Assembly (NCBI GenBank): GCA_032209605.1
Contig: JASFXZ010000074.1
Location: forward strand, 744,001 to 808,000
DNA: 64,000 nucleotides
From: Mactromeris polynyma
Taxonomy: Eukaryota; Mollusca; Bivalvia; Venerida; Mactridae
Direction of reading: 5' to 3'
Each line of letters begins with the position of its first letter. The first letter of the stretch is position 1. Position numbers and translations under genes: made by a program. A model generated the notes under the pieces. It was given only the letters and a program-made list of their open reading frames with translations. It had not been told where the DNA came from and ran no database searches. This document shows positions 47,601 through 58,942 of the stretch, piece after piece.

Positions 47601-48455
47601 AAAATCACGTAAGTTATGAGAATTTCTATCTTCGAAAAAAGAAATGTCTCTCCGATTAACCTAGAGTCAGTCAGAGTCAGTCAGAGTCAGTCAGAGTCTG
47701 TCAGAGTCTGTCAGAGTCAGTCAGAGTCTGTCAGAGTCAGTCAGAGTCTGTCAGAGTCAGTCAGAGTCTGTCAGAGTCAGTCAGAGTCAGTCAGTGTCTG
47801 TCAGAGTCAGTCAGAGTCAGACAGAGTCAGTCAGAGTCACCATAAGCCGAAGATTTAGTTGAAAGTATACATATATATATATATTTCAATAGTGTTCATC
47901 AAGACGAACAAAATGATGTATTACTTGACATATTTACGTAAAAACAAATTTCAGCTAAAAATCAAAATCGCGTACAGGTCTTGACCTGTGATAGAATTTC
48001 ATTTTTCGGAAAAAAATATTTCTCTCCAATTTTGCTCATTTTTTCAGGACTTAAAGACTTACCTACCCCATCGACGAAAATGTCTTCAGCTTTGCAATAT
48101 ATCCATTTTAAATGTTTCCCGAGGTTTTCGCAAAAATCACGTAAGTTATGAGAATTTCTATCTTCGAAAAAAGAAATGTCTCTCCGATTAACCTAGAGTC
48201 AGTCAGAGTCAGTCAGAGTCAGTCAGAGTCTGTCAGAGTCTGTCAGAGTCAGTCAGAGTCTGTCAGAGTCAGTCAGAGTCTGTCAGAGTCAGTCAGAGTC
48301 TGTCAGAGTCAGTCAGAGTCAGTCAGTGTCGGTCAGAGTCAGTCAGAGTCAGACAGAGTCAGTCAGAGTCACCATAAGCCGTAGATTTAGTTGAAAGTAT
48401 ACATATATATATATATTTCAATAGTGTTCATCAAGACGAACAAAATGATGCATTA
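44633..48455 (+). repeat. Segmental duplication copy 1 (offset 14310)
   Basis: Seven units. Tags in order: one-base deletion plus GACTGTCAGA; plain; GTCAGGCAGA/GTCACAGTC; GACTGTCAGA; subtype b with GTTAGTCAGA; 532-bp unit with CCGAAGATTT; 532-bp unit with GTCGGTCAGA. The same series occurs at 58943-62755. Confidence 0.85.
45736..47923 (+). repeat. Four-unit segment also present at 55129
   Basis: Tags GTCAGGCAGA/GTCACAGTC, GACTGTCAGA, subtype b with GTTAGTCAGA, then a 532-bp unit. They recur in the same order and spacing at 55129-57316 (offset 9393), and within the 14310-offset copy at 60046-62233. Confidence 0.83.
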
Positions 48456-48768
48456 TTCGAAAAAAGAAATGTCTCTCCGATTAACCTAGAGTCAGTCAGA
48501 GTCAGTCAGAGTCAGTCAGAGTCTGTCAGAGTCTGTCAGAGTCAGTCAGAGTCTGTCAGAGTCAGTCAGAGTCTGTCAGAGTCAGTCAGAGTCTGTCAGA
48601 GTCAGTCAGAGTCTGTCAGAGTCAGGCAGAGTCAGTCAGTGTCTGTCAGAGTCAGTCAGAGTCAGACAGAGTCAGTCACAGTCACCATAAGCCGTAGATT
48701 TAGTTGAAAGTATACATATATATATATATTTCAATAGTGTTCATCAAGACGAACAAAATGATGTATTA
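48456..48768 (+). repeat. Isolated short unit, 313 bp
   Basis: Canonical short unit (GTCAGGCAGA, GTCACAGTC) in an otherwise full-unit region. The preceding unit lacks GTCCGTCAGA, the single exception to that association in this window. Confidence 0.93.
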
Positions 48769-50976
48769 CTTGACATATTTACGTAAAAACAAATTTCAGC
48801 TAAAAAACAAAATCGCGTACAGGTCTTGACCTGTGATAGAATTTCATTTTTCGGAAAAAAATATTTCTCTCCAATTTTGCTCATTTTTTCAGGACTTAAA
48901 GACTTACCTACCCCATCGACGAAAATGTCTTCAGCTTTGCAATATATCCATTTTAAATGTTTCCCGAGGATTTCGCAAAAATCACGTAAGTTATGAGAAT
49001 TTCTATCTTCGAAAAAAGAAATGTCTCTCCGATTAACCTAGAGTCAGTCAGAGTCAGTCAGAGTCAGTCAGAGTCTGTCAGAGTCTGTCAGAGTCAGTCA
49101 GAGTCTGTCAGAGTCAGTCAGAGTCTGTCAGAGTCAGTCAGAGTCTGTCAGAGTCAGTCAGAGTCTGTCAGAGTCAGTCAGAGTCAGTCAGTGTCTGTCA
49201 GAGTCAGTCAGAGTCAGACAGAGACAGTCAGAGTCACCATAAGCCGTAGATTTAGTTGAAAGTATACATATATATATATATTTCAATAGTGTTCATCAAG
49301 ACGAACAAAATGATGTATTACTTGACATATTTACGTAAAAAAAAATTTCAGCTAAAAATCAAAATCGCGTACAGGTCTTGACCTGTGATAGAATTTCATT
49401 TTTCGGAAAAAAATATTTCTCTCCAATTTTGCTCATTTTTTCAGGACTTAAAGACTTACCTACCCCATCGACGAAAATGTCTTCAGCTTTGCAATATATC
49501 CATTTTAAATGTTTCCCGAGGTTTTCGCAAAAATCACGTAAGTTATGAGAATTTCTATCTTCGAAAAAAGAAATGTCTCTCCGATTAACCTAGAGTCAGT
49601 CAGAGTCAGTCAGAGTCAGTCAGAGTCTGTCAGAGTCTGTCAGAGTCAGTCAGAGTCTGTCAGAGTCAGTCAGAGTCTGTCAGAGTCAGTCAGAGTCTGT
49701 CAGAGTCAGTCAGAGTCTGTCAGAGTCAGTCAGAGTCAGTCAGTGTCTGTCAGAGTCAGTCAGAGTCAGACAGAGTCAGTCAGAGTCACCATAAGCCGTA
49801 GATTTAGTTGAAAGTATACATATATATATATATTTCAATAGTGTTCATCAAGACGAACAAAATGATGTATTACTTGACATATTTACGTAAAAACAAATTT
49901 CAGCTAAAAATCAAAATCGCGTACAGGTCTTGACCTGTGATAGAATTTCATTTTTCGGAAAAAAATATTTCTCTCCAATTTTGCTCATTTTTTCAGGACT
50001 TAAAGACTTACCTACCCCATCGACGAAAATGTCTTCAGCTTTGCAATATATCCATTTTAAATGTTTCCCGAGGTTTTCGCAAAAATCACGTAAGTTATGA
50101 GAATTTCTATCTTCGAAAAAAGAAATGTCTCTCCGATTAACCTAGAGTCAGTCAGAGTCAGTCAGAGTCAGTCAGAGTCTGTCAGAGTCTGTCAGAGTCA
50201 GTCAGAGTCTGTCAGAGTCAGTCAGAGTCTGTCAGAGTCAGTCAGAGTCTGTCAGAGTCAGTCAGAGTCTGTCAGAGTCAGGCAGAGTCAGTCAGTGTCT
50301 GTCAGAGTCAGTCAGAGTCAGACAGAGTCAGTCACAGTCACCATAAGCCGTAGATTTAGTTGAAAGTATACATATATATATATATTTCAATAGTGTTCAT
50401 CAAGACGAACAAAATGATGTATTACTTGACATATTTACGTAAAAACAAATTTCAGCTAAAAATCAAAATCGCGTACAGGTCTTGACCTGTGATAGAATTT
50501 CATTTTTCGGAAAAAAATATTTCTCTCCAATTTTGCTCATTTTTTCAGGACTAAAAGATTTACCTACCCCATCGACGAAAATGTCTTCAGCTTTGCAATA
50601 TATCCATTTTAAATGTTTCCCGAGGTTTTCGCAAAAATCACGTAAGTTATGAGAATTTCTATCTTCGAAAAAAGAAATGTCTCTCCGATTAACCTAGAGT
50701 CAGTCAGAGTCAGTCAGAGTCAGTCAGAGTCTGTCGGAGTGTGTCAGAGTCAGTCAGAGTCTGTCAGAGTCAGTCAGAGTCTGTCAGAGTCAGTCAGAGT
50801 CTGTCAGAGTCAGTCAGAGTCCGTCAGAGTCAGTCAGAGTCAGTCAGTGTCTGTCAGAGTCAGTCAGAGTCAGACAGAGTCAGTCAGAGTCACCATAAGC
50901 CGTAGATTTAGTTGAAAGTATACATATATATATATATTTCAATAGTGTTCATCAAGACGAACAAAATGATGTATTA
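48769..50976 (+). repeat. Run of 4 full units
   Basis: Unit starts are 48769, 49321, 49873 and 50425, all 552 bp and K-type. The unit at 48769 has private changes AAAAACAAAA, GAGGATTTCG and GAGACAGTC. The unit at 50425 has GGACTAAAAGATTTACC, a GTCCGTCAGA word and private GTCGGAGTGTGTC. Confidence 0.92.
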
Positions 50977-51279
50977 TTCGAAAAAAGAAATGTCTCTCCG
51001 ATTAACCTAGAGTCAGTCAGAGTCAGTCAGAGTCTGTCAGAGTCTGTCAGAGTCAGTCAGAGTCTGTCAGAGTCAGTCAGAGTCTGTCAGAGTCAGTCAG
51101 AGTCTGTCAGAGTCAGTCAGAGTCTGTCAGAGTCAGTCAGAGTCAGTCAGTGTCTGTCAGAGTCAGTCAGAGTCAGACAGAGTCAGTCAGAGTCACCATA
51201 AGCCGTAGATTTAGTTGAAAGTATACATATATATATATATTTCAATAGTGTTCATCAAGACGAACAAAATGATGTATTA
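50977..51279 (+). repeat. Short unit, 303 bp
   Basis: Lacks segment A and also the GTCAGGCAGA and GTCACAGTC tags; one word shorter than canonical. Its 3' half looks like a K full unit. A matching copy is at 52384. Confidence 0.92.
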
Positions 51280-52383
51280 CTTGACATATTTACGTAAACA
51301 AAAATTTCAGCTAAAAATCAAAATCGCGTACAGGTCTTGACCTGTGATAGAATTTCATTTTTCGGAAAAAAATATTTCTCTCCAATTTTGCTCATTTTTT
51401 CAGGACTTAAAGACTTACCTACCCCATCGACGAAAATGTCTTCAGCTTTGCAATATATCCATTTTAAATGTTTCCCGAGGTTTTCGCAAAAATCACGTAA
51501 GTTATGAGAATTTCTATCTTCGAAAAAAGAAATGTCTCTCCGATTAACCTAGAGTCAGTCAGAGTCAGTCAGAGTCAGTCAGAGTCTGTCAGAGTCTGTC
51601 AGAGTCAGTCAGAGTCTGTCAGAGTCAGTCAGAGTCTGTCAGAGTCAGTCAGAGTCTGTCAGAGTCAGTCAGAGTCTGTCAGAGTCAGTCAGAGTCAGTC
51701 AGTGTCTGTCAGAGTTAGTCAGAGTCAGACAGAGTCAGTCAGAGTCACCATAAGCCGTAGATTTAGTTGAAAGTATACATATATATATATATTTCAATAG
51801 TGTTCATCAAGACGAACAAAATGATGTATTACTTGACATATTTACGTAAAAACAAATTTCAGCTAAAAATCAAAATCGCGTACAGGTCTTGACCTGTGAT
51901 AGAATTTCATTTTTCGGAAAAAAATATTTCTCTCCAATTTTGCTCATTTTTTCAGGACTAAAAGATTTACCTACCCCATCGACGAAAATGTCTTCAGCTT
52001 TGCAATATATCCATTTTAAATGTTTCCCGAGGTTTTCGCAAAAATCACGTAAGTTATGAGAATTTCTATCTTCGAAAAAAGAAATGTCTCTCCGATTAAC
52101 CTAGAGTCAGTCAGAGTCAGTCAGAGTCAGTCAGAGTCTGTCAGAGTCTGTCAGAGTCAGTCAGAGTCTGTCAGAGTCAGTCAGAGTCTGTCAGAGTCAG
52201 TCAGAGTCTGTCAGAGTCAGTCAGAGTCCGTCAGAGTCAGTCAGAGTCAGTCAGTGTCTGTCAGAGTCAGTCAGAGTCAGACAGAGTCAGTCAGAGTCAC
52301 CATAAGCCGTAGATTTAGTTGAAAGTATACATATATATATATATTTCAATAGTGTTCATCAAGACGAACAAAATGATGTATTA
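51280..52383 (+). repeat. Two full units
   Basis: Starts are 51280 (subtype b, GTTAGTCAGA) and 51832 (GGACTAAAAGATTTACC, GTCCGTCAGA). With the short units on either side they form a 1407-bp duplication step: 50425-51279 corresponds to 51832-52686. Confidence 0.92.
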
Positions 52384-52686
52384 TTCGAAAAAAGAAATGT
52401 CTCTCCGATTAACCTAGAGTCAGTCAGAGTCAGTCAGAGTCTGTCAGAGTCTGTCAGAGTCAGTCAGAGTCTGTCAGAGTCAGTCAGAGTCTGTCAGAGT
52501 CAGTCAGAGTCTGTCAGAGTCAGTCAGAGTCTGTCAGAGTCAGTCAGAGTCAGTCAGTGTCTGTCAGAGTCAGTCAGAGTCAGACAGAGTCAGTCAGAGT
52601 CACCATAAGCCGTAGATTTAGTTGAAAGTATACATATATATATATATTTCAATAGTGTTCATCAAGACGAACAAAATGATGTATTA
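52384..52686 (+). repeat. Short unit, 303 bp
   Basis: Same class as 50977: no GTCAGGCAGA, GAGTCACC end, offset 1407 bp. Confidence 0.92.
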
Positions 52687-53790
52687 CTTGACATATTTAC
52701 GTAAAAAAAAATTTCAGCTAAAAATCAAAATCGCGTACAGGTCTTGACCTGTGATAGAATTTCATTTTTCGGAAAAAAATATTTCTCTCCAATTTTGCTC
52801 ATTTTTTCAGGACTTAAAGACTTACCTACCCCATCGACGAAAATGTCTTCAGCTTTGCAATATATCCATTTTAAATGTTTCCCGAGGTTTTCGCAAAAAT
52901 CACGTAAGTTATGAGAATTTCTATCTTCGAAAAAAGAAATGTCTCTCCGATTAACCTAGAGTCAGTCAGAGTCAGTCAGAGTCAGTCAGAGTCTGTCAGA
53001 GTCTGTCAGAGTCAGTCAGAGTCTGTCAGAGTCAGTCAGAGTCTGTCAGAGTCAGTCAGAGTCTGTCAGAGTCAGTCAGAGTCTGTCAGAGTCAGTCAGA
53101 GTCAGTCAGTGTCTGTCAGAGTCAGTCAGAGTCAGACAGAGTCAGTCAGAGTCACCATAAGCCGTAGATTTAGTTGAAAGTATACATATATATATATATT
53201 TCAATAGTGTTCATCAAGACGAACAAAATGATGTATTACTTGACATATTTACGTAAAAACAAATTTCAGCTAAAAATCAAAATCGCGTACAGGTCTTGAC
53301 CTGTGATAGAATTTCATTTTTCGGAAAAAAATATTTCTCTCCAATTTTGCTCATTTTTTCAGGACTTAAAGACTTACCTACCCCATCGACGAAAATGTCT
53401 TCAGCTTTGCAATATATCCATTTTAAATGTTTCCCGAGGTTTTCGCAAAAATCACGTAAGTTATGAGAATTTCTATCTTCGAAAAAAGAAATGTCTCTCC
53501 GATTAACCTAGAGTCAGTCAGAGTCAGTCAGAGTCAGTCAGAGTCTGTCAGAGTCTGTCAGAGTCAGTCAGAGTCTGTCAGAGTCAGTCGGAGTCTGTCA
53601 GAGTCAGTCAGAGTCTGTCAGAGTCAGTCAGAGTCTGTCAGAGTCAGTCAGAGTCAGTCAGTGTCTGTCAGAGTCAGTTAGAGTCAGACAGAGTCAGTCA
53701 GAGTCACCATAAGCCGTAGATTTAGTTGAAAGTATACATATATATATATATTTCAATAGTGTTCATCAAGACGAACAAAATGATGTATTA
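52687..53790 (+). repeat. Two full units
   Basis: Starts are 52687 (subtype c) and 53239 (subtype a, GTCAGTTAGA, private GTCAGTCGGAG). The pair with the next unit reproduces the c, a-GTCAGTTAGA, c-GGACTGAAAG order seen at 12945, 23486 and 26788. Confidence 0.92.
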
Positions 53791-53796
53791 CTTGAC

Positions 53797-53800
53797 ATAT
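53797..53800. repeat. Target-site duplication, left copy (ATAT, or TA at 53798-53799)
   Basis: ATAT is present once in uninterrupted units and twice here, on either side of the element. Confidence 0.8.
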
Positions 53801-53829
53801 CGTCGGTCTAATTCCAAAGGGTCGTAAGT
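53801..53829 (+). repeat. Left terminal inverted repeat
   Basis: Starts CGTCGGTCTAATTCC. It pairs with 54020-54048 over 29 bp with one mismatch, T at 53822 against C at 54027. Confidence 0.88.
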
Positions 53830-53830
53830 C

Positions 53831-53847
53831 CATTTTTTGAAAAAATG
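53831..53847. repeat. Perfect hairpin inside the mobile element
   Basis: CATTTTTT, one G, then AAAAAATG: 8-bp arms with a one-base centre, just inside the left terminal repeat. There is no equivalent at the right end. Confidence 0.8.
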
Positions 53848-54019
53848 AGTGTTGGGTATCATTGGAATCCTCTTTTCAAGCTCTACAGAATGAGCTGATT
53901 TACAATCATATAGAACTTATAGTTTGAACGTAAAATGCAATTCCAATAGGGCCTAACTCGTTAAAAGTTAGAGCATTCCAAAACTTCAATCGCGTTTTTC
54001 TCGAAAGTAATGAAATGCA

Positions 54020-54048
54020 ACTTACGCCCCTTTGGAATTAGACCGACG
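54020..54048 (-). repeat. Right terminal inverted repeat
   Basis: Ends GGAATTAGACCGACG, the reverse complement of the left end. Confidence 0.88.
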
Positions 54049-54052
54049 ATAT
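54049..54052. repeat. Target-site duplication, right copy (ATAT, or TA at 54050-54051)
   Basis: Second copy of the duplicated target; the unit then continues as TTACGTAA. Confidence 0.8.
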
Positions 54053-55128
54053 TTACGTAAAAAAAAATTTCAGCTAAAAATCAAAATCGCGTACAGGTCT
54101 TGACCTGTGATAGAATTTCATTTTTCGGAAAAAAATATTTCTCTCCAATTTTGCTCATTTTTTCAGGACTGAAAGACTTACCTACCCCATCGACGAAAAT
54201 GTCTTCAGCTTTGCAATATATCCATTTTAAATGTTTCCCGAGGTTTTCGCAAAAATCACGTAAGTTATGAGAATTTCTATCTTCGAAAAAAGAAATGTCT
54301 CTCCGATTAACCTAGAGTCAGTCAGAGACTGTCAGAGTCTGTCAGAGTCAGTCAGAGTCTGTCAGAGTCAGTCAGAGTCTGTCAGAGTCAGTCAGAGTCT
54401 GTCAGAGTCAGTCAGAGTCTGTCAGAGTCAGTCAGAGTCAGTCAGTGTCTGTCAGAGTCAGTCAGAGTCAGACAGAGTCAGTCAGAGTCACCATAAGCCG
54501 TAGATTTAGTTGAAAGTATACATATATATATATATTTCAATAGTGTTCATCAAGACGAACAAAATGATGTATTACTTGACATATTTACGTAAAAACAAAT
54601 TTCAGCTAAAAATCAAAATCGCGTACAGGTCTTGACCTGTGATAGAATTTCATTTTTCGGAAAAAAATATTTCTCTCCAATTTTGCTCATTTTTTCAGGA
54701 CTTAAAGACTTACCTACCCCATCGACGAAAATGTCTTCAGCTTTGCAATATATCCATTTTAAATGTTTCCCGAGGTTTTCGCAAAAATCACGTAAGTTAT
54801 GAGAATTTCTATCTTCGAAAAAAGAAATGTCTCTCCGATTAACCTAGAGTCAGTCAGAGTCAGTCAGAGTCAGTCAGAGTCTGTCAGAGTCTGTCAGAGT
54901 CAGTCAGAGTCTGTCAGAGTCAGTCAGAGTCTGTCAGAGTCAGTCAGAGTCTGTCAGAGTCAGTCAGAGTCTGTCAGAGTCAGTCAGAGTCAGTCAGTGT
55001 CTGTCAGAGTCAGTCAGAGTCAGACAGAGTCAGTCAGAGTCACCATAAGCCGTAGATTTAGTTGAAAGTATACATATATATATATATATTTCAATAGTGT
55101 TCATCAAGACGAACAAAATGATGTATTA

Positions 55129-57316
55129 CTTGACATATTTACGTAAAAAAAAATTTCAGCTAAAAATCAAAATCGCGTACAGGTCTTGACCTGTGATAGA
55201 ATTTCATTTTTCGGAAAAAAATATTTCTCTCCAATTTTGCTCATTTTTTCAGGACTTAAAGACTTACCTACCCCATCGACGAAAATGTCTTCAGCTTTGC
55301 AATATATCCATTTTAAATGTTTCCCGAGGTTTTCGCAAAAATCACGTAAGTTATGAGAATTTCTATCTTCGAAAAAAGAAATGTCTCTCCGATTAACCTA
55401 GAGTCAGTCAGAGTCAGTCAGAGTCAGTCAGAGTCTGTCAGAGTCTGTCAGAGTCAGTCAGAGTCTGTCAGAGTCAGTCAGAGTCTGTCAGAGTCAGTCA
55501 GAGTCTGTCAGAGTCAGTCAGAGTCTGTCAGAGTCAGGCAGAGTCAGTCAGTGTCTGTCAGAGTCAGTCAGAGTCAGACAGAGTCAGTCACAGTCACCAT
55601 AAGCCGTAGATTTAGTTGAAAGTATACATATATATATATATTTCAATAGTGTTCATCAAGACGAACAAAATGATGTATTACTTGACATATTTACGTAAAA
55701 ACAAATTTCAGCTAAAAATCAAAATCGCGTACAGGTCTTGACCTGTGATAGAATTTCATTTTTCGGAAAAAAATATTTCTCTCCAATTTTGCTCATTTTT
55801 TCAGGACTTAAAGACTTACCTACCCCATCGACGAAAATGTCTTCAGCTTTGCAATATATCCATTTTAAATGTTTCCCGAGGTTTTCGCAAAAATCACGTA
55901 AGTTATGAGAATTTCTATCTTCGAAAAAAGAAATGTCTCTCCGATTAACCTAGAGTCAGTCAGAGTCAGTCAGAGTCAGTCAGAGACTGTCAGAGTCTGT
56001 CAGAGTCAGTCAGAGTCTGTCAGAGTCAGTCAGAGTCTGTCAGAGTCAGTCAGAGTCTGTCAGAGTCAGTCAGAGTCTGTCAGAGTCAGTCAGAGTCAGT
56101 CAGTGTCTGTCAGAGTCAGTCAGAGTCAGACAGAGTCAGTCAGAGTCACCATAAGCCGTAGATTTAGTTGAAAGTATACATATATATATATATTTCAATA
56201 GTGTTCATCAAGACGAACAAAATGATGTATTACTTGACATATTTACGTAAACAAAAATTTCAGCTAAAAATCAAAATCGCGTACAGGTCTTGACCTGTGA
56301 TAGAATTTCATTTTTCGGAAAAAAATATTTCTCTCCAATTTTGCTCATTTTTTCAGGACTTAAAGACTTACCTACCCCATCGACGAAAATGTCTTCAGCT
56401 TTGCAATATATCCATTTTAAATGTTTCCCGAGGTTTTCGCAAAAATCACGTAAGTTATGAGAATTTCTATCTTCGAAAAAAGAAATGTCTCTCCGATTAA
56501 CCTAGAGTCAGTCAGAGTCAGTCAGAGTCAGTCAGAGTCTGTCAGAGTCTGTCAGAGTCAGTCAGAGTCTGTCAGAGTCAGTCAGAGTCTGTCAGAGTCA
56601 GTCAGAGTCTGTCAGAGTCAGTCAGAGTCTGTCAGAGTCAGTCAGAGTCAGTCAGTGTCTGTCAGAGTTAGTCAGAGTCAGACAGAGTCAGTCAGAGTCA
56701 CCATAAGCCGTAGATTTAGTTGAAAGTATACATATATATATATATTTCAATAGTGTTCATCAAGACGAACAAAATGATGTATTACTTGACATATTTACGT
56801 AAAAACAAATTTCAGCTAAAAATCAAAATCGCGTACAGGTCTTGACCTGTGATAGAATTTCATTTTTCGGAAAAAAATATTTCTCTCCAATTTTGCTCAT
56901 TTTTTCAGGACTTAAAGACTTACCTACCCCATCGACGAAAATGTCTTCAGCTTTGCAATATATCCATTTTAAATGTTTCCCGAGGTTTTCGCAAAAATCA
57001 CGTAAGTTATGAGAATTTCTATCTTCGAAAAAAGAAATGTCTCTCCGATTAACCTAGAGTCAGTCAGAGTCAGTCAGAGTCAGTCAGAGTCTGTCAGAGT
57101 CTGTCAGAGTCAGTCAGAGTCTGTCAGAGTCAGTCAGAGTCTGTCAGAGTCAGTCAGAGTCTGTCAGAGTCAGTCAGAGTCAGTCAGTGTCTGTCAGAGT
57201 CAGTCAGAGTCAGACAGAGTCAGTCAGAGTCACCATAAGCCGTAGATTTAGTTGAAAGTATACATATATATATATATTTCAATAGTGTTCATCAAGACGA
57301 ACAAAATGATGTATTA
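55129..57316 (+). repeat. Four-unit segment matching 45736-47923 (offset 9393)
   Basis: Same four tags in the same order: GTCAGGCAGA/GTCACAGTC, GACTGTCAGA, subtype b with GTTAGTCAGA, then a 532-bp unit. The CCGAAGATTT change seen at 47392 is absent from the last unit here, so that change arose later on the other lineage, or was converted back. Confidence 0.82.
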
Positions 57317-58942
57317 CTTGACATATTTACGTAAAAACAAATTTCAGCTAAAAATCAAAATCGCGTACAGGTCTTGACCTGTGATAGAATTTCATTTTTC
57401 GGAAAAAAATATTTCTCTCCAATTTTGCTCATTTTTTCAGGACTTAAAGACTTACCTACCCCATCGACGAAAATGTCTTCAGCTTTGCAATATATCCATT
57501 TTAAATGTTTCCCGAGGTTTTCGCAAAAATCACGTAAGTTATGAGAATTTCTATCTTCGAAAAAAGAAATGTCTCTCCGATTTACCTAGAGTCAGTCAGA
57601 GTCAGTCAGAGTCAGTCAGAGTCTGTCAGAGTCTGTCAGAGTCAGTCAGAGTCTGTCAGAGTCAGTCAGAGTCTGTCAGAGTCAGTCAGAGTCTGTCAGA
57701 GTCAGTCAGAGTCAGTCAGTGTCTGTCAGAGTCAGTCAGAGTCAGACAGAGTCAGTCAGAGTCACCATAAGCCGTAGATTTAGTTGAAAGTATACATATA
57801 TATATATATTTCAATAGTGTTCATCAAGACGAACAAAATGATGTATTACTTGACATATTTACGTAAAAACAAATTTCAGCTAAAAATCAAAATCGCGTAC
57901 AGGTCTTGACCTGTGATAGAATTTCATTTTTCGGAAAAAAATATTTCTCTCCAATTTTGCTCATTTTTTCAGGACTTAAAGACTTACCTACCCCATCGAC
58001 GAAAATGTCTTCAGCTTTGCAATATATCCATTTTCAATGTTTCCCGAGGTTTTCGCAAAAATCACGTAAGTTATGAGAATTTCTATCTTCGAAAAAAGAA
58101 ATGTCTCTCCGATTAACCTAGATTCAGTCAGAGTCAGTCAGAGTCAGTCAGAGACTGTCAGAGTCTGTCAGAGTCAGTCAGAGTCTGTCAGAGTCAGTCA
58201 GAGTCTGTCAGAGTCAGTCAGAGTCTGTCAGAGTCAGTCAGAGTCTGTCAGAGTCAGTCAGAGTCAGTCAGTGTCTGTCAGAGTCAGTCAGAGTCAGACA
58301 GAGTCAGTCAGAGTCACCATAAGCCGTAGATTTAGTTGAAAGTATACATATATATATATATTTCAATAGTGTTCATCAAGACGAACAAAATGATGTATTA
58401 CTTGACATATTTACGTAAACAAAAATTTCAGCTAAAAATCAAAATCGCGTACAGGTCTTGACCTGTGATAGAATTTCATTTTTCGGAAAAAAATATTTCT
58501 CTCCAATTTTGCTCATTTTTTCAGGACTTAAAGACTTACCTACCCCATCGACGAAAATGTCTTCAGCTTAGCAATATATCCATTTTAAATGTTTCCCGAG
58601 GTTTTCGCAAAAATCACGAAAGTTATGAGAATTTCTATCTTCGAAAAAAGAAATGTCTCTCCGATTAACCTAGAGTCAGTCAGAGTCAGTCAGAGTCTGT
58701 CAGAGTCTGTCAGAGTCAGTCAGAGTCTGTCAGAGTCAGTCAGAGTCTGTCAGAGTCAGTCAGAGTCTGTCAGAGTCAGTCAGAGTCTGTCAGAGTCAGT
58801 CAGAGTCAGTCAGTGTCTGTCAGAGTCAGTCAGAGTCAGACAGAGTCAGTCAGAGTCACCATAAGCCGTAGATTTAGTTGAAAGTATACATATATATATA
58901 TATTTCAATAGTGTTCATCAAGACGAACAAAATGATGTATTA

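Larger units (their letters stand above)
36414..48455 (+). repeat. Longest run of full units (22 units)
   Basis: Unit starts are 36414 (532 bp), 36946 (542), 37488, 38040, 38592, 39144, 39696, 40248, 40800 (532), 41332, 41884 (542), 42426, 42978 (551), 43529, 44081, 44633 (551), 45184, 45736, 46288, 46840, 47392 (532) and 47924 (532). All are K-type. Units at 39144 and 39696 share a private GTCAGGCAGA in the sixth word and are a recent tandem duplicate. Units at 42978 and 44633 share a one-base loss in the A run after TTTCGG. The unit at 47924 ends GATGCATTA. Confidence 0.92.
53801..54048. mobile_element. MITE-like non-autonomous DNA transposon, 248 bp
   Basis: The only non-satellite DNA in the window. 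Its ends are inverted repeats: the outer 21 bases are perfect, then one mismatch and seven more matches (CGTAAGT). It is flanked by ATAT on both sides, duplicated relative to the uninterrupted units (GACATATTTACG). Because ATAT is self-complementary, the alternative reading is a 250-bp element (53800-54049, ends TCGTCGG) with a TA duplication, as Tc1/mariner-class elements make. It has no coding capacity. Inside are a perfect hairpin at 53831-53847 and repeated ATTCCAA cores. The family is not recognised, and transposition would need a transposase from elsewhere. Confidence 0.85.
53791..54574 (+). repeat. Full unit interrupted by a mobile element, 784 bp
   Basis: A 532-bp unit with 252 bp added ten bases into segment A. 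Removing the element and one copy of ATAT restores an ordinary unit of subtype c carrying GGACTGAAAG and GACTGTCAGA, the counterpart of the units at 14049, 24590 and 27892. Confidence 0.93.

Noticed and set aside
53801..54048. Coding remnant of a transposase in the inserted element
   Set aside because: At 248 bp with terminal repeats at both ends and no sizeable open frame, it has no room for, or trace of, a transposase.
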